DNA from: JACCZH01 sp963729445
GTDB lineage: Bacteria > Chloroflexota > Chloroflexia > Thermomicrobiales > CFX8
NCBI GenBank assembly: GCA_963729445.1
Contig: CAVSNU010000002.1
Span: 248,001-312,000, forward strand
Reading direction: 5' to 3'
DNA: 64,000 bases
Shown here: piece after piece, positions 1-8,701 of the stretch
How the letters are laid out: the number at the start of each line of letters is the position of its first letter
Numbering within the stretch: the stretch's first letter is position 1
Translations under genes and position numbers: made by a program
The notes under the pieces: model-generated
What the model was told of the DNA's origin: nothing
The model's input: the letters and a program-made list of their open reading frames with translations, nothing else
Databases searched by the model: none

Positions 1-2
1 TG

Positions 3-68
3 GAGACCGGCGAGATTCCAACGACCAAGGGCCAACCGGCTGCCCGTGGCGACGGACGCGACGAGTAA
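3..68 (+). CDS. C-terminal tail of an upstream gene (partial)
   Basis: An open frame enters from the left edge and ends at TAA (66-68). It would encode a polar tail ending in GDGRDE. The stop lies 14 bases before the next start codon, as expected for co-transcribed genes. Nothing in 21 residues identifies the protein, and the frame could be open by chance. Confidence 0.3.
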   Translation, partial: ETGEIPTTKGQPAARGDGRDE

Positions 69-82
69 GAAAGGATCTAACC

Positions 83-1261
83 ATGCGCGCACTCTGTTGG
101 AATGGGGTCAACGATCTGCGAGTGGAGACGGTTGCCGATCCCATTATCCTCAACCCACACGACGCAATTCTGAAGGTAACCCTCTCCAGCTCCTGTGGGT
201 CGGACCTGCACATTCTCGCCGGTTATATCCCGACGATGCGTGAGGGGGACATCATCGGTCACGAGTTCATGGGCGAGGTTGTGGAGGTCGGCCGTGAAGT
301 AAAGACGGTGCAGAGGGGCGACCGGGTAGTCGTCCCTTCCCCCATTTCCTGCGGCAGCTGCTGGTTCTGTCAACAGGGATTGTATTCGCAATGTGATAAC
401 TCGAATGCGAAGCCGGAGTTACAGGAGCCTGCGCTCGGATATCCGCTCGCTGGCATCTATGGCTATTCCCACATGTTCGGCGGCTACGCAGGGTCGCACG
501 CGGAGTATGTGCGGGTACCATACGCCGATACCGACTGCTTCAAGGTACCTGATGGGCTGCGGGACGAGCAGGTGCTCTTCCTCTCCGACGCCGGGCCGAC
601 CGGCTACATGGGCGCCGAGTTCTGCGACATCCGGCGAGGCGACATCGTCGCGGTGTGGGGTTGCGGCGGCGTGGGGCTCATGGCGCAGCAGAGCGCCTAT
701 CTCATGGGCGCCGAGCGCGTGATCGCGATTGACCGGATACCCGAGCGACTGCAACTCGCGCGGGAGGTAGCTGGCTCCGAGACGATCAACTATGAGGAAG
801 TCGATCGCGTCGTCGACACGGTCAGGGAGATGACCGGAGGGCGCGGCCCCGACGCGTGTATCGACGCGGTGGGGATGCAGGCACACGGCGAGGGCGCTCA
901 TTACGGCATCGATCGGGTGGCACAGGCGCTCCGGATGCAGACGGATATCGGCGTCGCGCTGCGCCAGGCGATCATGGCCTGCCGCAAGGGCGGAACGCTC
1001 GTCATTCTGGGCGACTATCAGATCATGCATACGTTCCCGATCGGCGTCCTCATGAACAAGGGGCTTACGGTACGCACCGGGCAGCAGCACGGACACAGAT
1101 ACGTACCGCGGCTGCTGGAACACGCGGCACGTGGCGAGCTGGATCCGGCGTTCCTTGCGACGCACAGGTTCTCCCTTGAAGACGCACCACGTGGATATGA
1201 GATGTTCAAAGACAAAGAGGATGGATGCGTCCGCGCGGTCTTCACGCCGAACGGTGCGTGA
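83..1261 (+). CDS. Zinc-dependent alcohol dehydrogenase, formaldehyde-dehydrogenase-like group
   Basis: A medium-chain NAD(P)-dependent dehydrogenase of 392 residues that should oxidise an alcohol or aldehyde adduct in the cytoplasm. The N-terminal GroES-like domain holds the catalytic zinc ligands: Cys in SSCGSDLH (about residue 38) and His-Glu in IIGHEF (about 60). Four cysteines in SCGSCWFC and the following YSQC form the structural zinc lobe. The Rossmann motif GCGGVG lies near residue 194. The insertion around residues 255-300 and the overall length resemble the glutathione-independent formaldehyde dehydrogenase/threonine-dehydrogenase-like branch. The start is preceded by AAAGGAT. Substrate cannot be told from sequence. 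Confidence 0.9.
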   Translation: MRALCWNGVNDLRVETVADPIILNPHDAILKVTLSSSCGSDLHILAGYIPTMREGDIIGHEFMGEVVEVGREVKTVQRGDRVVVPSPISCGSCWFCQQGLYSQCDNSNAKPELQEPALGYPLAGIYGYSHMFGGYAGSHAEYVRVPYADTDCFKVPDGLRDEQVLFLSDAGPTGYMGAEFCDIRRGDIVAVWGCGGVGLMAQQSAYLMGAERVIAIDRIPERLQLAREVAGSETINYEEVDRVVDTVREMTGGRGPDACIDAVGMQAHGEGAHYGIDRVAQALRMQTDIGVALRQAIMACRKGGTLVILGDYQIMHTFPIGVLMNKGLTVRTGQQHGHRYVPRLLEHAARGELDPAFLATHRFSLEDAPRGYEMFKDKEDGCVRAVFTPNGA

Positions 1262-1450
1262 CGAGAAAACAAAGGTGCGCGCCGCTGCCTCCCGTGCCCA
1301 GTTCACGCTGGACCTGACGGCGCGTCCGCTTCAGGCCGCTATGCTGCCGCCTGGAGCGGGCGCGCCGTCGTCTATCAGCGCGTTGCGCAGGATCGGCGGC
1401 TAACAGCGATCTGCGCAGGCCGGAGCCGGACGTCCAGTAGGCCGGTTCCC

Positions 1451-2086
1451 TCAGGTCTTTTTGTCCAGGCCAGCAAGCGCCCACAATATCCAGAGCAAAA
1501 AGCACATTCCAACTGCCAAGTACGGGTTCCAGAAAGCTAGCACCGTCGCCAACAAATAGAGTGGAAATCCAAACAAATAGGTGCGAGCCAGCCTCTTCAC
1601 CTCGGAACGAGGTACCGTCTTCCTGATCAGACGGCGGTCGTGCGCGGCAAGATTCCAGAGCACATTGTAAGAGACATTGATGAGTAGCAAGACGCCGGCA
1701 TAGCTGGCAGCGGCCACGGATGCCGCGCGTGTGTCCAGATACTGCGCCACCAGGGAAGTCGTAATTGGTACGAGTACGACGAACAGGAGCAGGAGGCCAT
1801 TCGCAACCTTGAGCCGCACGGCCGGAATTTTTATGTAGTAGAAGACAATGGAATGATTCATCCACATGATCAAGATCGACGCGAAACTGGTCACGAACGC
1901 AAAATACGCCGGCCATCGATTAAGCAACGCCGCCCACAACGTCTGGTTGGAGACAGGCTCCGGCAGATTTGGCAAACGCAGATCAATCACCAGCAACGTA
2001 ATGGCGATCGCGAAGACACCATCGCTAAAGGTCTCTATTCTGGCCGTCTCATTTTGGACCACCGGTACGAGCCTCTGATCGATCAT
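1451..2086 (-). CDS. TMEM175-family potassium channel-like protein (DUF1211)
   Basis: A membrane protein of 211 residues with about six hydrophobic segments. The first helix carries the family hallmark FSDGVFAIAITLLVIDL (about residues 18-34); in TMEM175 proteins this helix lines the pore of a tetrameric cation channel. Bacterial members are about 200 residues long, which matches. I start at ATG 2086, which has AGGG eight bases upstream; a TTG at 2092 would add two residues. It is divergent from hspR. The family is known for K+ conductance; ion preference here is inferred. Confidence 0.85.
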   Translation of the reverse strand: MIDQRLVPVVQNETARIETFSDGVFAIAITLLVIDLRLPNLPEPVSNQTLWAALLNRWPAYFAFVTSFASILIMWMNHSIVFYYIKIPAVRLKVANGLLLLFVVLVPITTSLVAQYLDTRAASVAAASYAGVLLLINVSYNVLWNLAAHDRRLIRKTVPRSEVKRLARTYLFGFPLYLLATVLAFWNPYLAVGMCFLLWILWALAGLDKKT

Positions 2087-2285
2087 CGTCAAGCCCTGCT
2101 ATCTCAGACTTCGACAGTTCTCGCTACGAGTTATGTCCATTCTATCCACCGGAAGCCCGCACCCCGTCCCGTTCACGTCATTGAGAGGCGCCCCCGACTC
2201 GCATCACCTGCGTACTCCCAATACTGTGCCGTCGTTCCCGAACAGATCTGTTCATACTCTCGCTGCCCTGTGACGTAGCGTTATG

Positions 2286-2315
2286 TTGCCTCCACATCAC
2301 CGCCCCTGATATACT
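2286..2315 (+). promoter_or_regulatory. Promoter of hspR-clpB (TTGCCT / TATACT, extended -10)
   Basis: A -35-like TTGCCT (2286-2291) and a -10 TATACT (2310-2315) are 18 bases apart, and the -10 is extended by an upstream TG (2307-2308). Transcription would begin near 2322, about 38 bases before the hspR start at 2360. An inverted repeat TGATA-N7-TATCA (2307-2323) overlaps the -10 and could be a regulator site. No HAIR operator (CTTGAGT-N7-ACTCAAG) is visible. Confidence 0.55.
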
Positions 2316-2359
2316 CCGTATCAATAATGTTTAGACTGACGACGCTGCCGGGAGGAATC

Positions 2360-2740
2360 ATGCGCGAATCAGAACCGCTCTACGTCATTAGCGTCGCATC
2401 GCGGTTGCTGCAGCTCCACCCACAAACGCTTCGCAAATATGAACGGGTCGGTTTCATCGCGCCTTCACGCACAACCGGCAATCTCCGCCTGTACTCAAGC
2501 GACGACATCGACCGTCTGAAGCAGATCAAGCAACTCGTGGACGAACGTGGGGTAAACCTGGCCGGTGTCGAGATGGCGCTGGAGGTGACCAGGCGCGTCC
2601 GAGCGATGCAGGAAGAGCTGCGCGGCAAGAACCGCCGCGACTACGAGGCGATCGCAACCGCTCTTGACGAGGTGCTCATCGCCATTGGGGCAGATCCTGT
2701 CGTCAGCAAGTCAACCGATACACGAGCTCGCACGAGGTAA
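2360..2740 (+). CDS. hspR: MerR-family heat-shock repressor HspR
   Basis: A MerR-type winged-helix regulator of 126 residues. The N-terminal half reads PLYVISVASRLLQLHPQTLRKYER, matching HspR proteins, followed by the GNLRLYSSDDIDRLKQI wing and a helical C-terminus. HspR represses chaperone genes such as dnaK and clpB in actinobacteria and deep-branching bacteria, using DnaK as co-repressor. It sits five bases upstream of clpB, so autoregulation of the pair is likely. I choose ATG 2360, which follows GGGAGGA; ATG 2327 would lie almost on the predicted transcription start. Confidence 0.9.
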   Translation: MRESEPLYVISVASRLLQLHPQTLRKYERVGFIAPSRTTGNLRLYSSDDIDRLKQIKQLVDERGVNLAGVEMALEVTRRVRAMQEELRGKNRRDYEAIATALDEVLIAIGADPVVSKSTDTRARTR

Positions 2741-2745
2741 CGAGA

Positions 2746-5352
2746 ATGAACCCAAACCAGCTCACTGAGAAAGCCCGGGAAGCGATTGTCGTCGCTCAAC
2801 GGGAAGCAGAAACACGCCAGAACGCAACCCTCGATGTCGACCATCTGATCTATGCACTGGTCACCCAGGACGGCGGCGTCGTACCACGAGTGCTCGAAGT
2901 ACTCGGTGCCGTCCCATCTGACGTCGTGGCTGACATTGAGCGCGCGCTCGAATCCGCTCCCAAGCTCCAGTACTCAGCCGAGGCGACGCTGAGCCGGCAC
3001 TTCCGCAAGGCGCTGCAAAAGGCTGAGGACGAGATGTCCAGCTTCGGCGATCAGTACATCAGCGCCGAGCACCTGTTTCTGGCCGCGCTTGATAATAATC
3101 AGAGCGCGTCCGTGCGCGCGCTCAAGGCGCGAGGCATCGACCGCGAAACGGTCATGTCGGCCTTGACGCAGATCCGGGGGGCCCATCGGGTAACCGACCA
3201 GTCCCCGGAAGCACAGTACGAAGCACTGGAAAAGTACGGCATCGATTTGACGGAGGACGCCCGGCGCGGCAAGCTGGATCCGGTGATCGGCCGCGACGAA
3301 GAAATCCGCCGCGTTATTCAGGTGTTGAGCCGGCGCACGAAGAACAACCCGGTACTGATTGGCGAACCCGGTGTCGGCAAGACGGCCATCGTTGAGGGAC
3401 TCGCCCAGCGGATCGTCCGTGGCGACGTGCCGGAGGGCCTGCGCGACAAGCAGCTCATCGCGCTCGATTTTGCGGCGATGATTGCAGGCGCAAAGTACCG
3501 TGGCGAATTCGAGGAGCGCCTCAAAGCGGTCCTCAAGGAGATCACCAGCGCTGCGGGACAGATCATCGTCTTCATCGACGAGCTGCACACCGTGGTTGGC
3601 GCCGGCGCTGCCGAAGGCGCGCTGGACGCCAGTAACATGCTCAAGCCCATGCTGGCACGCGGCGAGCTCCACGCCATCGGAGCAACCACGCTGGACGAGT
3701 TCCGCAAGCACATCGAGAAAGACGCAGCCCTGGAACGCCGTTTCCAGCAGGTCTATGTTGATGAGCCTACCGTTGAGGACACCATCAGCATCCTGCGCGG
3801 CCTGCGCGAGCGCTACGAGGTACACCACAACGTGCGCATCCAGGACAATGCGCTGGTTTCAGCGGCCGTGCTCTCGAACCGCTACATTACCGGCCGCTTC
3901 CTGCCAGACAAGGCCATTGACCTGGTCGACGAAGCTGCTTCCCGGTTGCGAATGGAGATCACGAGCATGCCGGTCGAGCTGGATGAGCTCAACCGCCGCA
4001 TCATGCAGCTTGAAATCGAACGCGAAGCCCTCAAGAAGGAACGCGACGACGCATCCAAGAAGCGCCTCCAGGATCTCGTAGCCGAGCTTGCGGACCGCAA
4101 GGAGGCTCGAGACGCCCTTACCGCGCAGTGGGAACGCGAACGCGGCATGATCCAGGAGGTCGCAAATCTGAAATCCGAGATCGAGCAGACACGCAATGAG
4201 ATCGAGCAGGCGCAACGAGCAGCCGACTTCCAGCGCGCCTCAGAGCTTCAATACGGCACACTGGTCGAGCTTGAGCGCAAGCTGAACGCCCACGAGACCC
4301 CACTCGACGTTGACGCGAGCTCGCCGCGGCTCCTCAAGGAGGAAGTTGATGCCGACGACATCGCCGACGTCGTTGCCCGTTGGACGGGCATCCCGGTCAG
4401 CCGGCTCATGGAAGCCGAGATCGAGAAGCTCGTCCGGATGGAGGAGGGCCTGCACCGTCGTGTGGTCGGCCAGGATGAGGCCGTCAGCGCCGTCGCCAGT
4501 GCCATCCGCCGGGCACGCGCCGGGCTGTCCGACCCAAATCGTCCTCTCGGCTCGTTCATCTTCCTCGGACCGACCGGTGTCGGCAAAACCGAGCTGGCCC
4601 GCGCCCTGGCCGAGTTCCTGTTCGACGACGAGCAGGCCATGGTTCGAATTGACATGTCGGAGTACATGGAGCGTCATGCAGTCTCACGGCTGATCGGTGC
4701 GCCTCCCGGCTACGTGGGCTACGACGAGGGCGGCCAGCTCTCGGAGGCCGTGCGGCGCAGACCATACGCGGTCGTGCTCTTCGATGAGATCGAGAAGGCG
4801 CACCCTGAAGTCTTCAACGTGCTGCTTCAGGTCCTCGACGATGGTCGATTGACCGACAACCAGGGACGAACGGTTGACTTCAAGAACACCGTTATTATCA
4901 TGACCAGCAACCTCGGCTCAAGCTATCTGACGTCGGCCGACGGCGATGATGACGCGGCCCGCAAACGGGTCATGGAAGCGCTCCGGGGACACTTCCGGCC
5001 GGAATTCCTGAACCGGGTGGATGAGATGGTTGTCTTCAAGCCGCTGACGCGCGATCAGATCGGTGAGATCGTCGAGATCCAGCTCGAGCTGGTCCGCCGT
5101 CGATTGGCAGACCGCAACATCGAGCTGATGTTGACGACTGACGCCCGCAAGTGGCTGGCAACGCGCGGCTACGATCCGGTTTTCGGCGCGCGGCCGCTCA
5201 AGCGGGTGATTCAGAAGCATCTCCTCGACCCGCTGGCAATGCAGCTGCTAACGGGTGAGCTGCACGACGGAGAGCTCGTCGTGGCCGAGGTCGGCCCCGA
5301 TGGCAACCTCCAGCTACAGGGTTCGCTCACCGCCGCGGCGGTCGTAGCATAG
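2746..5352 (+). CDS. clpB: ATP-dependent disaggregase ClpB
   Basis: A full-length Hsp100 protein of 868 residues. It acts in the cytoplasm as a hexamer that threads aggregated proteins through its pore with help from DnaK. The N-terminal Clp repeat domain covers about residues 1-145. The first AAA+ module has Walker A GEPGVGKT (about 207) and Walker B VFIDELH (about 277). A long charged coiled-coil middle domain spans about residues 405-530. The second module has GPTGVGKT (about 608) and VVLFDEIEKAH (about 678). The pore loop KYRGEFEERL is present. It lies directly behind hspR and ahead of a strong hairpin terminator. Confidence 0.97.
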   Translation: MNPNQLTEKAREAIVVAQREAETRQNATLDVDHLIYALVTQDGGVVPRVLEVLGAVPSDVVADIERALESAPKLQYSAEATLSRHFRKALQKAEDEMSSFGDQYISAEHLFLAALDNNQSASVRALKARGIDRETVMSALTQIRGAHRVTDQSPEAQYEALEKYGIDLTEDARRGKLDPVIGRDEEIRRVIQVLSRRTKNNPVLIGEPGVGKTAIVEGLAQRIVRGDVPEGLRDKQLIALDFAAMIAGAKYRGEFEERLKAVLKEITSAAGQIIVFIDELHTVVGAGAAEGALDASNMLKPMLARGELHAIGATTLDEFRKHIEKDAALERRFQQVYVDEPTVEDTISILRGLRERYEVHHNVRIQDNALVSAAVLSNRYITGRFLPDKAIDLVDEAASRLRMEITSMPVELDELNRRIMQLEIEREALKKERDDASKKRLQDLVAELADRKEARDALTAQWERERGMIQEVANLKSEIEQTRNEIEQAQRAADFQRASELQYGTLVELERKLNAHETPLDVDASSPRLLKEEVDADDIADVVARWTGIPVSRLMEAEIEKLVRMEEGLHRRVVGQDEAVSAVASAIRRARAGLSDPNRPLGSFIFLGPTGVGKTELARALAEFLFDDEQAMVRIDMSEYMERHAVSRLIGAPPGYVGYDEGGQLSEAVRRRPYAVVLFDEIEKAHPEVFNVLLQVLDDGRLTDNQGRTVDFKNTVIIMTSNLGSSYLTSADGDDDAARKRVMEALRGHFRPEFLNRVDEMVVFKPLTRDQIGEIVEIQLELVRRRLADRNIELMLTTDARKWLATRGYDPVFGARPLKRVIQKHLLDPLAMQLLTGELHDGELVVAEVGPDGNLQLQGSLTAAAVVA

Positions 5353-5377
5353 GTTCCAGCCAGAACGCGTATAATCT

Positions 5378-5404
5378 GGGCGACTCGACATGATCGAGTC
5401 GCCC
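5378..5404 (+). terminator. Rho-independent terminator after clpB
   Basis: A perfect 11-bp stem GGGCGACTCGA / TCGAGTCGCCC encloses a five-base loop, followed by a pyrimidine-rich tail TCTCTCATTT. It starts 25 bases after the clpB stop. Confidence 0.75.
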
Positions 5405-5462
5405 TCTCTCATTTGAGAGTTTGAATGAAGCCCTCTACGCCTCGAATGGACGGGATATCACG

Positions 5463-5597
5463 ATGGATGTGTTGGTCGAGATCGCGAAAGCAGCCGCAAC
5501 GTTCGGACTGTTCTTTATGATCCTCATCGCTATCCCGGTTCTGTTCGTCTTCATCTTCGAGATCGCCACGGGCATCGACGAACGCCTGAGCCGCTAG
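5463..5597 (+). CDS. Small single-pass membrane protein, 44 residues
   Basis: The short frame encodes MDVLVEIAKAAATFGLF and then a hydrophobic run (about residues 14-36) before a charged end TGIDERLSR. This pattern fits a one-helix membrane peptide with its C-terminus in the cytoplasm. A weak purine-rich GGACGGGAT lies before the ATG. It stands alone between the clpB terminator and a repeat region. I know no family for it; the hydrophobic block and clean ends are the only support. Confidence 0.45.
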   Translation: MDVLVEIAKAAATFGLFFMILIAIPVLFVFIFEIATGIDERLSR

Positions 5598-5727
5598 ACT
5601 CGCCAGCTCACCGGCTACCTCGCCCGCTGGCCATAACCGCCTTCGTCAGCGTCGGACTCAAAGCTCGTGGAGAGAGCTGCGTGCACGGCCCTCGACTGAC
5701 CATTCCTAACGAACGGCACCTCACCAG

Positions 5728-5858
5728 TCATCCTGAGCTTGTTCGTCATCCCTGGCTTGCTCATCATCCTTAGCTTGTTCATCACCTTGGGCGTTCATCA
5801 TCCTTATCCTTGGCTTGTTCATCATCTTTAGCTTGTTCATCACCCTGGGCGTTCATCA
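5728..5858. repeat. Degenerate tandem repeat of about 18 bp
   Basis: The unit TCATCCTTAGCTTGTTCA recurs head-to-tail about seven times with substitutions and small length changes. The unit resembles the outer end of the family B palindromic repeat that follows immediately (GTCATCCTGA), so the array may have grown by slippage at the end of that element. Confidence 0.7.
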
Positions 5859-5937
5859 GTCATCCTGAGGCAACGAAGGATCTCTGGCTTGCCTTCCGAG
5901 GCGTTGGATCAGAGATCCTTCCTTGCGTCAGGATGAC
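5859..5937. repeat. Family B palindromic repeat, copy 1
   Basis: The left arm starts GTCATCCTGA and ends GAAGGATCTCTG; the right arm is its near complement, CAGAGATCCTTC to TCAGGATGAC. The loop is about 23 bases. The same arms occur near 12926, 25711 and 28595. There is no coding potential. From here to about 6221 no gene is visible. Confidence 0.8.
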
Positions 5938-6221
5938 TGATGAACGCTCAGGGTGACTGATTAGGCAAGCGCACACTGAGGCGTAGCGACGCGACGATGG
6001 ACTTTTTCTGGCTGACCCGCTTTTCGCGAGAATCACGATAGCTCGTACGGCTGTCATCTATTTCGCCGGTCCGTATTCCCATGCAATAGATCAATCGGGC
6101 CACACTCGCCTATGTACCTTGATTGTGAATGGAACAAATCCTCTCGCCGCGGCGTATCACTACCAACTGGCACTCGAATCAAACCGTTGAGAGTCGCAAT
6201 GAGCCGAAAGGCGGCAGGGTC

Positions 6222-7169
6222 ATGGTAGGTGGTACTCAAATGCCCGTTCACGCATCCAGGGTGCTGGCGATCGTCGCTTTGCTTGCGGCACTCGTGCTCG
6301 TTTCTTGTGGGGGCGACGATGACAGTGGCGACGATGAAGCCGCAAGCTCGGCAGACGTCGCCGCGGGAGGTGGGGCCGCAACTGGGGCAGCTCTACCCGC
6401 CGTGGATACCGACTACGCCGTCACCGAATCGTCCGCCGAAGAGCAAGCTGAGTCGGAGCCGCAGGCGGGACAGATCGCGCTGGACCGGCTCGTCATTCGC
6501 ACCGCGCACCTCACCATCACCGTGGATGACACCGTAGGCGCCACCGGCTCAGTTCGTAACCTGGCCGTCACCAAAGGCGGCTTCATGTTCTCATCCACGA
6601 CATACACTGAGAATCAGCGGGAATACGCGCAACTTACCCTACGCGTGCCGGCCGACCGCTTCGACGAGACAATCGCCGAGCTAAGAACCGCGCCGTATGT
6701 CACCGAGGTTGTGCGCGAAGAGTCGTCCTCCCAGGATGTATCCGCCGAATTCGTCGACAACGAAAGCAGGCTGACCGCGCTAGAAGAGACCCAGCGCCGC
6801 TACCTGGCCCTGCTGTCTGAGGCTGACACCGTCGATGAGATACTGCGGCTCGAATCGGAGCTTACCGATGTTCGCTCGCAAATCGAGACCATCAAAGGGC
6901 GTCAGAACTATCTGAGCGACATGACCTCATTCTCGACGATTACGGTCACCTTGCAACCGGAAGGCGGAAATGAGAGCGAGCCGGATGAAGAGTGGGCGAT
7001 CGCCAAGATCTTCGAGAGTGCCTGGGATCGCTCGATAGGGGCGCTCGCCGGCATCGCCGAAGCGCTCGTCGTCATCGCCATCTTCGCGGCGTTCTTCGTG
7101 CCGCTCTCGATCGGCGCCTATGCCCTCTATCGCGCGGCACGGCGCATCACAGCCAGGATCGCAGAATAG
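6222..7169 (+). CDS. DUF4349 lipoprotein with C-terminal membrane helix
   Basis: A secreted, membrane-held protein of 315 residues of unknown job. The N-terminus is a lipoprotein signal ending in LVLVSCGG, so the Cys would be lipidated. A low-complexity Asp/Ser/Ala linker follows. The DUF4349 core begins at DRLVIRTAHLTITVDD and includes LTLRVPADRFDETIAEL, a coiled-coil ETQRRYLALLSEADTVDEILRLE segment and the end SFSTITVTLQPEG. A transmembrane helix lies near the C-terminus (about 275-297). DUF4349 proteins are widespread in Gram-positive and Chloroflexota genomes. ATG 6240 is another possible start. Confidence 0.85.
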   Translation: MVGGTQMPVHASRVLAIVALLAALVLVSCGGDDDSGDDEAASSADVAAGGGAATGAALPAVDTDYAVTESSAEEQAESEPQAGQIALDRLVIRTAHLTITVDDTVGATGSVRNLAVTKGGFMFSSTTYTENQREYAQLTLRVPADRFDETIAELRTAPYVTEVVREESSSQDVSAEFVDNESRLTALEETQRRYLALLSEADTVDEILRLESELTDVRSQIETIKGRQNYLSDMTSFSTITVTLQPEGGNESEPDEEWAIAKIFESAWDRSIGALAGIAEALVVIAIFAAFFVPLSIGAYALYRAARRITARIAE

Positions 7170-7189
7170 GTTCGAGATCGCGACGCTTT

Positions 7190-7264
7190 CGTACGGGCGT
7201 CATTCATTGCGCCCTCTTCAACACCACAGAGATCGGACAGGGCGTAATGAATGACGCCCGTACG
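7190..7264. repeat. Family C palindromic repeat, copy 1
   Basis: The left arm (7190-7214) begins CGTACGGGCGTCATTC; the right arm (7240-7264) is its complement with one G/A difference. Each arm is itself a small palindrome (GGGCG...CGCCC). It begins 20 bases after the DUF4349 gene and may serve as its terminator. Confidence 0.8.
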
Positions 7265-7395
7265 ATGAGGAGAGCCACCCGATATGCTCGGATCACATTG
7301 AAGCGGGAACGCTGGAAACGGGGGCGCAGTAAACTGCGCCGCCGTTTCTTGATCGTACATTCAGCTTGCATCAGGGACTGACGCGACGAGAGCTC

Positions 7396-8592
7396 CTACG
7401 AACCGCCCAACAGGTTGTATGCGACCAGCGCGTAGGCCCGGGTCGCCTCCATGACCTCGTCCACACCGACCCACTCATTCGGGACGTGTGCCAGCGACGG
7501 ATCGCCTGGGCCGTAGATGATTGTCTGGATGCCGGCGTTGGCAAAGTGCCGGCCGTCGGTCGCCATGTTGTAGCCCGTAGGGTCGGGATTCAAGCCAAGG
7601 GCGCGATTCGCCTCACCCATCGCCTTGACGAGCGGCGAATCGGGGTCGCTCAGAGTGGCGGTGACACCAGCTGGACCGCTCACTTCGACACGCATCCCTG
7701 GAATCCCTCGCACGACCCGCTCTGCAATCTGGCGAATCTCGTCAACCGCGCCGTCCGATGTCTCTCCCGGAATAATGCGGCGATCGATGTACACCTGGCA
7801 GCGGTCCGGCACCACGTTCTGTTTGACGCCGCCCTCGATCATGCTAATCGTGTAGGTCGATGGGGGATCGAAGAGTGGGTGACGGCGTGCCGCCAGCTTC
7901 GGCCAGAGCTCGACCTCCAGCGCGTGCAGGATCTTCGCCATGCCCTCAATCGCGTGCACACCCTCCCACGGCAAGGCAGCATGGGCAGCGCGGCCATAGA
8001 CGGTCACCGTCGTTCCAGCGCCACCACGCTCGCCGACGCAGATGCGGTTCAGTGTCTGCTCGCCGGCCACCACGAAGTCTGGCCTGCGCTTGATGTTCTC
8101 AACGGTGTACTTCGCGCCGTGGCGGCCACCGGTCTCTTCGTCACCATCGACGTTCACAATCAAAGCGCCCTTGAGGGGCACACCCGAACGCGCGATGGCG
8201 ATGGCGCCCATCACCTGGGCCGCCACGCTGGCTTTATCGTCTCCCGAGCCGCGTCCGTAGACCCGGCCGTCGATCACGTTCGCCTCAAAAGGAGGATGAT
8301 CCCAGGCTTCTTCGTTGCCCGGCGGCACCACGTCAACATGAGCGTTGTAGAGCAGGGTCGGACCGTCGCCGCAATCCAGGGTCGCGATCAGGACCGGCCA
8401 GATATCAACGTCGCCGGTAACTTCGCAATCAAAACCTTCGGCTTCAAGTTTCTCGCGACAGATTCTGATCGATTCGCGTACATTTCCGGGCGGGTTTACC
8501 GATTTGCTGTCACGTACCAGCGCCTGCAAGAACTCAATCGTCTCCTGCTCGTCGATGTGCGCCAGAATCTGCTTCTGTGCTTCGCTTGACAT
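7396..8592 (-). CDS. M20-family metallopeptidase (ArgE/DapE/CPG2-like)
   Basis: A cytoplasmic di-zinc hydrolase of 398 residues that removes acyl groups or amino acids from small peptides and N-acyl amino acids. Metal and catalytic residues are visible: His and Asp in LYNAHVDVVPPG (about 88-90), Asp in GRGSGDDKAS (about 117), the Glu pair in VDGDEETGG (about 151-152) and a late His in MATDGRHFANAG. A dimerisation domain sits in the middle. The start at 8592 is chosen because the MSSEAQKQIL sequence begins a typical M20 N-terminus; the frame upstream looks non-coding. Exact substrate is open. Confidence 0.9.
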   Translation of the reverse strand: MSSEAQKQILAHIDEQETIEFLQALVRDSKSVNPPGNVRESIRICREKLEAEGFDCEVTGDVDIWPVLIATLDCGDGPTLLYNAHVDVVPPGNEEAWDHPPFEANVIDGRVYGRGSGDDKASVAAQVMGAIAIARSGVPLKGALIVNVDGDEETGGRHGAKYTVENIKRRPDFVVAGEQTLNRICVGERGGAGTTVTVYGRAAHAALPWEGVHAIEGMAKILHALEVELWPKLAARRHPLFDPPSTYTISMIEGGVKQNVVPDRCQVYIDRRIIPGETSDGAVDEIRQIAERVVRGIPGMRVEVSGPAGVTATLSDPDSPLVKAMGEANRALGLNPDPTGYNMATDGRHFANAGIQTIIYGPGDPSLAHVPNEWVGVDEVMEATRAYALVAYNLLGGS

Positions 8593-8701
8593 CCTATTCC
8601 AATCTTCTAGAACACAGTTGATAGTCGGGGCAGTATAGCATCGCCCTCGCCCGATCCGGATCTGTTGGTATGGTAGAGTGCAGCGGAACGAACCAGGGCA
8701 T

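Noticed and set aside
419..1306. Long open frame opposite the alcohol dehydrogenase gene
   Set aside because: It mirrors a well-supported gene in a high-GC region, has no ribosome site, and its composition is unusual.
2974..3828. 284-codon frame opposite clpB
   Set aside because: An antisense shadow of a highly conserved gene.
5728..5937. Possible CRISPR array
   Set aside because: Units are 18-20 bases with no unique spacers and no cas genes are near; it is a degenerate tandem repeat beside a palindrome.
7366..8589. 407-codon frame on the plus strand opposite the M20 peptidase
   Set aside because: It covers the peptidase gene almost exactly and shows no domain; the minus-strand gene has clear metal motifs.
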